Assembly: GCF_002161805.1 (NCBI RefSeq)
Contig: NZ_NFIP01000011.1
Location: 20,781 to 84,780 of the forward strand
Reading direction: 5' to 3'
DNA: 64,000 bases
DNA from: Collinsella sp. An307
GTDB lineage: Bacteria > Actinomycetota > Coriobacteriia > Coriobacteriales > Coriobacteriaceae
Shown here: positions 7,110 to 12,684 of the stretch, piece by piece
How the letters are laid out: each line of letters opens with the position of its first letter
How positions within the stretch are numbered: position 1 is the first letter of the stretch
Translations under genes and position numbers: made by a program
Notes under the pieces: generated by a model
Told to the model about the DNA's origin: nothing
The model's database searches: none
What the model saw: the letters and a program-made list of their open reading frames with translations, nothing else

Positions 7110-8642
7110 ATGGATGACTTCGAACGCGGCTACGATTTCGTTCTCAGACAGGGCGGCGGCCATCTTGGCGCGGAGGTTGGCGTCAACTACATTCGCGACG
7201 TCCAGGCGGCAATAGACGAGCTTTACCGTCGGATGAACGCATACGACTACTATCAGGCAACAAAGCCGGCCCAGGAGTCCCTCAAGGGATTCCTCGCTGA
7301 GGAGTATGCCGCTGGGACGGCGAACATCGACGCCGCCGTCAAGGGAAGCGATGTGAGATTCGAGGTTCTTCACTCGCACGACCTCGGCTCGGTCGATGTT
7401 GCGGGACCTGGCTCTGCATACCAACTTAAGGTCTACGAAAGCCCCTATCAGACTGTCAGGACGCTCGGTACCACTCTTTTCGACCGGTACAAGGCATCAG
7501 CCGATTCAGCGAGACTAAGCTTCAATGAGTGGGCGACGCTCAAGGGAAGGGCCGGCGCAAGCCCCTCCGACCTTCTCTACGAAGGACAGTTTGGTCTCGT
7601 TGCTCCCGATAAGCTCGAAGACTGTCGGCAGGAGGCCTTCAAGCTTCTCGCAAGGAGCAAGGCGCTCGGCAAGGATGCTGAGGTGCAGAGGTGGGAGAAG
7701 GTTGCCGACGGACTCGTAGACCGCGTGAGAGGTAAAGGCGGCGTCGAGGGGAAGGCGCTGACAGTAGACGAGGCGCGAAAGAAGGCCATCGAGGTGAGCA
7801 GTGGCAATCACCTAGATTCTATGGACGACGGCATGACTCCGGCCCAGCTCGTCGAGGCCCAGCACCTGCTGAGACAGTCTCTCAAGGCGGGCGCAACAGC
7901 TGCCGCTGTCTCTGCCGCCTTAAAAGTTGCCCCGGAGATCTATCGTGCCATAGACAAGCTTGTTACCGAGGGAGAGCTGACAGAGGAGGACATCCGCACC
8001 ATCGGTGCCGCCACTTTAGACGGGGGAACAACGGGCTTTATCAACGGTTCGGCATCTGCGGCAATCACCGCCGCCGCTGCGAAGGGCATGTTCGGACAGG
8101 GAATCATGAGAGCGGCGAGCAGGTCCATGGGGCCAGCAGTTATCGGGACACTTGTCGTACTTACCGTCGAAACGTGCAGGGATGCATTCCTCGTCGCGAA
8201 CGGACAGAAGACCCAAAAGGAGCTCATGGACGGATTCACACAGGGTGCATTCGTCTCTGCAATCTCTTTGGTCGGCGCCGGGGTAGCATCCGTTGTCTCG
8301 GGTGGCGCTGCCATCCCCATGCTCATTGGCTCTCTTGTCGGGTCTGCTGCGGGCGGTCTCGCGTTCTCCCCGGCGAAGTCTCTCGTGCTGAGTCTTGCCA
8401 ACGAGTCTGGGTTCACCTTCTTTGGGCTGGTTCGGCAGAGCTACGAGCTACCCGAGGGGACAAAGGACAGATTGGGAATCAAGAAGGCCTCGGTGAAAAG
8501 TGCCAACTTGGCTAGCGCAGATGTCCGTCTTGGAAGAACCCGGACAGCCTCTGTTAAGCGCGCCTCCCCCCATACCATCAGCATCAGCTACGACAGGCGA
8601 GGAATCGTAGGCGTGGACAAGATAGGCTATATGCCAAGCTAA
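7110..8642 (+). CDS. Hypothetical membrane-associated protein with a possible nuclease-like N-terminal domain
   Basis: A 510-residue protein starting at ATG 7110, one base after the previous stop. Residues 1-240 are soluble and helical. They contain HSHDLGSVDV (D96) followed by YQLK (Q105, K107) and YEGQFGLVAPDKL, a spacing reminiscent of a restriction-endonuclease-like D...QxK core; this is an inference. Residues 255-430 are hydrophobic and Ala/Gly-rich (AAAVSAALKV, AASAAITAAAA-like, AVIGTLVVLTV, FVSAISLVGAGVASVVSGG, IPMLIGSLVGSAAGG), suggesting several membrane or glycine-zipper segments. The tail has FTFFGLVRQSYELPE and ends RRGIVGVDKIGY. I have no family name for it. Together with its partner it could be a defence or toxin-type module. 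Confidence 0.6.
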   Translation: MDDFERGYDFVLRQGGGHLGAEVGVNYIRDVQAAIDELYRRMNAYDYYQATKPAQESLKGFLAEEYAAGTANIDAAVKGSDVRFEVLHSHDLGSVDVAGPGSAYQLKVYESPYQTVRTLGTTLFDRYKASADSARLSFNEWATLKGRAGASPSDLLYEGQFGLVAPDKLEDCRQEAFKLLARSKALGKDAEVQRWEKVADGLVDRVRGKGGVEGKALTVDEARKKAIEVSSGNHLDSMDDGMTPAQLVEAQHLLRQSLKAGATAAAVSAALKVAPEIYRAIDKLVTEGELTEEDIRTIGAATLDGGTTGFINGSASAAITAAAAKGMFGQGIMRAASRSMGPAVIGTLVVLTVETCRDAFLVANGQKTQKELMDGFTQGAFVSAISLVGAGVASVVSGGAAIPMLIGSLVGSAAGGLAFSPAKSLVLSLANESGFTFFGLVRQSYELPEGTKDRLGIKKASVKSANLASADVRLGRTRTASVKRASPHTISISYDRRGIVGVDKIGYMPS

Positions 8643-8761
8643 TGCCGTCGCTATCCCCTCTGTGGTATGAGGTATACGTTTTCGACGCGAACTGAGATCT
8701 CCATTTTTCTTCGATTTGACCGCTGTTCATGGGGGCCATTGTCTCCCACATTCATTAAGAA

Positions 8762-8796
8762 GCCCCGCGATTTCATATTCGCGGGGCATGCTGTCT
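8762..8796. terminator. Bidirectional hairpin terminator between cargo operon and the 101-residue gene
   Basis: Nine-base arms GCCCCGCGA (8762-8770) and TCGCGGGGC (8779-8787) form a strong stem with an eight-base A/T loop. On the plus strand a T-rich stretch follows (8790-8800), and on the minus strand a moderately T-rich stretch. It separates two convergent genes and can serve both. Confidence 0.75.
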
Positions 8797-8809
8797 TTTC
8801 TTATTCGCT

Positions 8810-9115
8810 TCAGATTGTCGGGAACTCCCTGTGCACCGGACCATCCATGAGCATCCGGTACCACCAGTCGCGGTCCTTGCAGCCGCTGGCTCCCAGCATG
8901 TCGAGCAGCTGGGTCTGCTCGAGCTCTCCGAGCATTGCGAAGTGCTCTCGCATGCTGTCTTCCAGAGCGACCTTGCTTCGAATCATGTCTCCGAGAATCT
9001 CCTTGAGCTCTTCGAGCGTAAAGCTTTGCGGTGAGATTTCAACGAGCTCAGCGCGGAAGTGGGAGTAGTCCTCGAGCTCGCAAATGGCTTCAATGTCTGC
9101 TGCGCTGTAGTTCAT
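8810..9115 (-). CDS. Hypothetical 101-residue protein at the prophage right end
   Basis: I chose ATG at 9115 because GGAGG lies five bases upstream (9121-9125). A longer reading would run through the tRNA fragment and is an artefact. The product is acidic and helical, starting MNYSAADIEAICELEDY, with a Leu-rich heptad-like middle (TLEELKEILGDMI) and a C-terminal KDRDWWYRML segment. No known domain is recognised. It lies alone on the minus strand between the cargo operon and the tRNA-derived attachment site, where phages often carry lysogenic or regulatory genes. No helix-turn-helix is evident. Confidence 0.6.
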   Translation of the reverse strand: MNYSAADIEAICELEDYSHFRAELVEISPQSFTLEELKEILGDMIRSKVALEDSMREHFAMLGELEQTQLLDMLGASGCKDRDWWYRMLMDGPVHREFPTI

Positions 9116-9297
9116 GGTGGCCTCCTTCGATCTGACCATTGCGTCGGCCTGGTTGCGGACGGGACACAACCGGGACACAACAGCGACCGGAACTCCGTTT
9201 TCGTCAGGTTCCGTCAGTCGCTGTTCATCGCTGCAAAAGACCTGCTCAGACGCTCTTTTGTATAGGTCTGTTGTCCTCAGTCGACGCTGTGGGATAA

Positions 9298-9351
9298 CCC
9301 TCTCAAGGCGGAGATCACCAGTTCGAATCTGGTACGGGCTACCAACGATTT
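9298..9351 (+). repeat. Probable prophage attR: duplicated 3' part of tRNA-Glu
   Basis: These 54 bases are identical to 9828-9881, covering the tRNA-Glu anticodon loop, variable region, T arm, acceptor and CCA. The similarity continues through the following terminator with only four differences up to 9382. The preceding sequence is unrelated to a tRNA 5' half, so it cannot fold as a tRNA. Crossover in the anticodon loop is typical for tyrosine recombinases. The matching attL, with the reconstituted tRNA, should lie left of this window. Confidence 0.7.
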
Positions 9352-9355
9352 TACG

Positions 9356-9378
9356 AGGCTCCTCCGGGAGCCTTTTTT
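9356..9378 (+). terminator. Terminator behind the tRNA-Glu fragment
   Basis: Stem GGCTCC/GGAGCC with a short C/T loop followed by six T. It is a near copy of the terminator behind the intact tRNA-Glu, showing that the duplicated unit included the tRNA terminator. Confidence 0.75.
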
Positions 9379-9443
9379 CATGTCGCGAGGAGCTTCCCGA
9401 CCCATGAAGAAGCGCCGTGCGCGGGCGCTTCCGAGCGGAATTG

Positions 9444-9570
9444 CAGTTATTCAACAATCTACGTGAACTCCTTGCAGCAGACGCTTCTGCTGGATGCTCG
9501 AATCGTGGGGAAACGAGGCGTCGTTCGTACGGTCTACTTTGAAGGTACGGGACAGATTATTGAATAACTG
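9444..9570. mobile_element. MITE-like element, copy A (127 bp)
   Basis: Bounded by perfect 17-bp terminal inverted repeats apart from one mismatch: CAGTTATTCAACAATCT (9444-9460) and AGATTATTGAATAACTG (9554-9570). It encodes nothing. The inside contains a small GCAGACGCTTCTGC hairpin. A second element with the same termini but a different inside lies at 57663-57810. Two copies with matching ends suggest a non-autonomous transposable element or a REP-like unit. It sits between the prophage end and the tRNA promoter. Confidence 0.55.
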
Positions 9571-9642
9571 ATATTCCGCTCGCGCATCGTATTGCTCGCA
9601 AGGGTTGCGAGGCTGCAGCCAGAAAAAATCGCAATTGGGGGC

Positions 9643-9671
9643 TTGCGTCATCCGGCGCGGTGCCGTATTAT
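9643..9671 (+). promoter_or_regulatory. Promoter of the tRNA-Gln/tRNA-Glu operon
   Basis: TTGCGT (9643-9648) and TATTAT (9666-9671) are separated by 17 bp, and the -10 box lies 43 bp before the tRNA-Gln gene. This is a good sigma-70-type match. Confidence 0.65.
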
Positions 9672-9714
9672 TTCTACTTGCGCAAGCGGCAACGCGAGCG
9701 TGCGAATGAACCAT

Positions 9715-9788
9715 TGGGATGTCGTCTAATGGCAGGACAGCGGATTCTGGTTCCGTCAATGGGGGTTCGACTCCCTCCATCCCAGCCA
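9715..9788 (+). tRNA. tRNA-Gln (anticodon CTG)
   Basis: The cloverleaf is readable: acceptor TGGGATG pairs with CATCCCA, discriminator G, encoded CCA. The anticodon loop TTCTGGT carries CTG, between CGGA and TCCG arms. The T arm GGGGGTTCGACTCCC is canonical. The U1-A72 pair is typical for bacterial tRNA-Gln. Confidence 0.93.
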
Positions 9789-9797
9789 TTCGTTTAT

Positions 9798-9874
9798 GGC
9801 CCGTTCGTCTAGCGGTTTAGGACGCCGCCCTCTCAAGGCGGAGATCACCAGTTCGAATCTGGTACGGGCTACCA
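9798..9874 (+). tRNA. tRNA-Glu (anticodon CTC)
   Basis: Acceptor GGCCCGT pairs with ACGGGCT (G-U at the first pair), discriminator A, encoded CCA. The anticodon loop CTCTCAA is flanked by CCGCC/GGCGG, giving CTC. The T arm ACCAGTTCGAATCTGGT is canonical. It is transcribed with tRNA-Gln, nine bases apart. Its 3' part is duplicated at the prophage border. Confidence 0.94.
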
Positions 9875-9885
9875 ACGATTTCTCG

Positions 9886-9908
9886 AGGCTCCTTTGGGAG
9901 CCTTTTTT
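9886..9908 (+). terminator. Terminator of the tRNA operon
   Basis: Stem GGCTCC/GGAGCC with loop TTTG followed by six T (9903-9908). A classic intrinsic terminator twelve bases after the tRNA-Glu CCA end. Confidence 0.88.
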
Positions 9909-10035
9909 CATGCGTGCTTTAGGAGTTTTGAGCCGCCCGCCGAATGGGGGTCGGACGAGCCGGAACGTACGCTAAACTAGGTGTGTTACACGTGTCGGAA
10001 CATTCGAGCCATCGATTGCCTTATAGGGGAGCGCC

Positions 10036-11472
10036 ATGTCGGATTCCTCCAAGCACAACCCGCCCGTTGGCACGGTCGATGCGGCGCCCGCTGGCGGCGA
10101 CGACCACAAGGGCGCGCGCCGCGGCGCCATCTTCATTGGATTCGTTCTTATCTGCTACATCATCTTCCTGGTGGTGACAGGTCAGGTGGCCGAGTTTTGG
10201 GCCGCCATGCAAAACGTCCAGATCCCCTGGCTCGTGGTCGCCTGCATCTGCATGGCGCTCTACATGCTCTTTGGCGTGGCCGCCTACGCCATCGCCGTCT
10301 GGCTCGACCCCAACTCGCCCGTCGGCATCCGCGACCTCATTTCTGTCGAGATGAGCGGTATCTTCTTCGGTAACCTCACACCCATGATGGTCGGCTCCTC
10401 GCCGGCGCAGATCTACCGCCTCACCAAGTGCGGCATGAACGTGGGCGAGGCCGGCGCCACGCAGTTCACCCGTTTCCTTGTCTACCAGTTTGGCCTCGTG
10501 GCGTGGGGCGCAATCCTGCTTATCGCCAAGATGCCGTTCTTTGCCGAGAAATACGGCGATATCACGCTTCTGTGCGTGTTCAGCTTCGGCGGCCACGCGG
10601 TGCTGCTGCTCGCGATCGTTGCCATCTGCCTCATGCCCAACACGGTCGTAAGACTTGGCCGCTGGGCGCTTTCGATTCTCGCGCGTCTCGGCCTTGCCAC
10701 GAGCAAGATCGACGGCTGGCGCGAGTTCCTCGACACTGAGGTCCACGCATTCTCCGATAAGTTCAAGATCTCGATGGCTCACGGCAGCTCGATGCTCCTC
10801 ACCGTGGTCATCACGATGATTCAGCTCGCGTTCTTCTATCTCGTGCCGTACTTCCTCATGCTCTCGTTTGGCCATCACGACGTGGACTTCTTCTCCGTTA
10901 TGGCCGCCTCGGCCTTCGTGCAGCTGCTCTCCTCCGCGGTGCCGCTGCCCGGCGGCACGGGCGGTGCCGAGGGCGGCTTCGCGCTCTTCCTCGGCCACTT
11001 CTACGGCTCTGCCGCAACGGCTGGCTACCTGCTTTGGCGGCTTATCACCTTTATCGCGCCCACGATCATCGCCGCTCCCATGCTCGGCCTCAAGAGCGCC
11101 CACCGTGCAACCATCCACGAGCGCTGGGCGCGCTTCAGCGGTCGTTTTGCACCGGTGTCCGCCAAGAAGGACGGCAAGGCACCGCGTGTGGCGCATGCGC
11201 CCGAGCAGCATAAGCATCACCATCACACAGGCGCGCAGGCGACGCTCGTTGCCGAGCCGCAGGCGACGGCAGGCTCGTCTGCCGCAACTGGCGCCGGCGC
11301 ATCGCGCGCAACGGAGGCTCCTGCTAAGAAGGCGACGCGCTCCAAAGCCAAGCGCTCCCAAGCCGCTTCCAAGCCGCGCGTGCGCCGCACGGCGGAGGGC
11401 ATCACCGTCACTGCAGCGCCCCGCCGCAAGAAGAAGCCGCGCTCGGCGTCCAAGGCTACTCCTTCCGAGTAA
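10036..11472 (+). CDS. YbhN/UPF0104-type (LPG synthase transmembrane domain) membrane protein
   Basis: A 478-residue protein with seven or eight hydrophobic helices across residues 30-345, and conserved features of the lysylphosphatidylglycerol synthase transmembrane/flippase-like family: LTPMMVGSSPAQIYRL near residue 115 and LPLPGGTGGAEGGF near residue 310. Members are thought to translocate or bind lipids; the catalytic LPG synthase domain is absent. The final 100 residues are cytoplasmic, very rich in Ala/Lys/Arg with a HKHHHH run, which is unusual for the family. ATG 10036 follows an AGGGGAG ribosome-binding site. Monocistronic, with a terminator downstream. Confidence 0.8.
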   Translation: MSDSSKHNPPVGTVDAAPAGGDDHKGARRGAIFIGFVLICYIIFLVVTGQVAEFWAAMQNVQIPWLVVACICMALYMLFGVAAYAIAVWLDPNSPVGIRDLISVEMSGIFFGNLTPMMVGSSPAQIYRLTKCGMNVGEAGATQFTRFLVYQFGLVAWGAILLIAKMPFFAEKYGDITLLCVFSFGGHAVLLLAIVAICLMPNTVVRLGRWALSILARLGLATSKIDGWREFLDTEVHAFSDKFKISMAHGSSMLLTVVITMIQLAFFYLVPYFLMLSFGHHDVDFFSVMAASAFVQLLSSAVPLPGGTGGAEGGFALFLGHFYGSAATAGYLLWRLITFIAPTIIAAPMLGLKSAHRATIHERWARFSGRFAPVSAKKDGKAPRVAHAPEQHKHHHHTGAQATLVAEPQATAGSSAATGAGASRATEAPAKKATRSKAKRSQAASKPRVRRTAEGITVTAAPRRKKKPRSASKATPSE

Positions 11473-11498
11473 CGCCGCCCGAGCAGTGCGCAATGCCA

Positions 11499-11533
11499 AG
11501 CGAGGGTTCGCCTTTTGGGCGGGCCCTCGCTTT
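11499..11533 (+). terminator. Terminator of the YbhN-type gene
   Basis: Arms AGCGAGGG (11499-11506) and CCCTCGCT (11524-11531), with an inner partial pairing around CGCC/GGCG, followed by TTTCT. It lies 27 bases after the stop codon. Confidence 0.75.
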
Positions 11534-11631
11534 CTGTAACGCGATCCATGAAGAGCTGTAGCGCCGTCCCGACCGCGCAGGCAATGCTTTACCATGTCCT
11601 GCGGTACATTTTTTCAGGCAGGAGAGTCGGT

Positions 11632-12684
11632 ATGGTACAAACGTCGCACAAGAGGGTAAAGATCGCGCTTATCATCTGCGCGGTGATAGCGGTGCTTTTG
11701 GTGGGCGCTGTGGCGTTTGCGGGCAACTTTCTTGTCGACTTCGCGCTGAACCCGCACGCGAGCTTCACCATGAACAGCATGATGCGCGGCGGCGACGTCG
11801 ACGGCCTCGAGACCGTCACGCCTGCGAAGGATGCCGATTACAGCTCCGAGGCCCGCGCATGGTTCGATGAGCGCAAGCAGAGCATCTCCCACACGGCTGA
11901 GGATGGCACCGAGCTTCTCGGGTGGGAGATTCCCTCCGACGCCGCCGCGGCGGACGGAGGCGCGTCGGCGAAGGTCCAGGCGCTCTGCTACCCGCGTGAG
12001 ACGGTCGGGGAGCACACCTATGCCGTCGTGTGCCATGGGTACGTGGGCAAGCCCGCGGACATGGCAAAGTACGCCTACCACTTTTGGCAGATGGGCATGA
12101 CCGTGGTGATGCCGGCGGCGCGCGGGCACGAGCGCAACGTGGACGCTGGTCTCATCCAAATGGGCTGGCAGGACAGCGCGGACCTCGTGGGCTGGGTGAA
12201 CGACATCGTCAAGCGCGACGCGCAGGCCAAGATCATGCTCTTCGGCGTCTCCATGGGCGGAGCAGAGGTCATGATGGCCTCCGGCCGCGACCTTCCCGAT
12301 AACGTTCGTCTCATTGTGGGGGATTGCGGCTACTCGAGCGTGTGGGACGAATTCTCGCTCCAGCTCGACAACGTTTTTGGCCTGCCGAGCTTCCCTTTGC
12401 TCAACGCTGCCGACCTCGCCTGTCAGATCCGCGCCGGCTACGGTTTTGTGGAGGCGAGCGCTACCGACATGCTCGCCCAAACAAGCCTGCCTATGCTCTT
12501 CATCCATGGCGACGCCGACGAGTTCGTGCCCTTCTCGATGCTCGATGTGAACTACAACGCCTGCGCCAGCACGGTAAAGGAGAAGCTCGTGATAGAAAAC
12601 GCGGGGCACGGCCAAGCTTCCTCGACCGACCCCGCGCTCTACTGGGATACCGTCGACGGCTTCATAGCCGCCCATATGGCCTAA
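11632..12684 (+). CDS. Membrane-anchored alpha/beta hydrolase
   Basis: A 350-residue serine hydrolase. Residues 8-30 are a single hydrophobic anchor (IALIICAVIAVLLVGAVAF), so the catalytic domain is probably extracytoplasmic. The fold signature is clear: HGYVGKPADM oxyanion region, nucleophile elbow GVSMGG (Ser207), acid in HGDADEFVP, and His in NAGHGQAS near the end. It resembles the YqkD-like family of uncharacterised esterases/peptidases. ATG 11632 is chosen for the AGGAGAG site just upstream and because it leads straight into the signal anchor. The stop overlaps the stop of the convergent permease gene by four bases. Confidence 0.82.
   Translation: MVQTSHKRVKIALIICAVIAVLLVGAVAFAGNFLVDFALNPHASFTMNSMMRGGDVDGLETVTPAKDADYSSEARAWFDERKQSISHTAEDGTELLGWEIPSDAAAADGGASAKVQALCYPRETVGEHTYAVVCHGYVGKPADMAKYAYHFWQMGMTVVMPAARGHERNVDAGLIQMGWQDSADLVGWVNDIVKRDAQAKIMLFGVSMGGAEVMMASGRDLPDNVRLIVGDCGYSSVWDEFSLQLDNVFGLPSFPLLNAADLACQIRAGYGFVEASATDMLAQTSLPMLFIHGDADEFVPFSMLDVNYNACASTVKEKLVIENAGHGQASSTDPALYWDTVDGFIAAHMA

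Noticed and set aside
9298..9344. Second tRNA-Glu gene
   Set aside because: The 5' half (acceptor and D arm) is missing, so it cannot fold; it is the attachment-site fragment.
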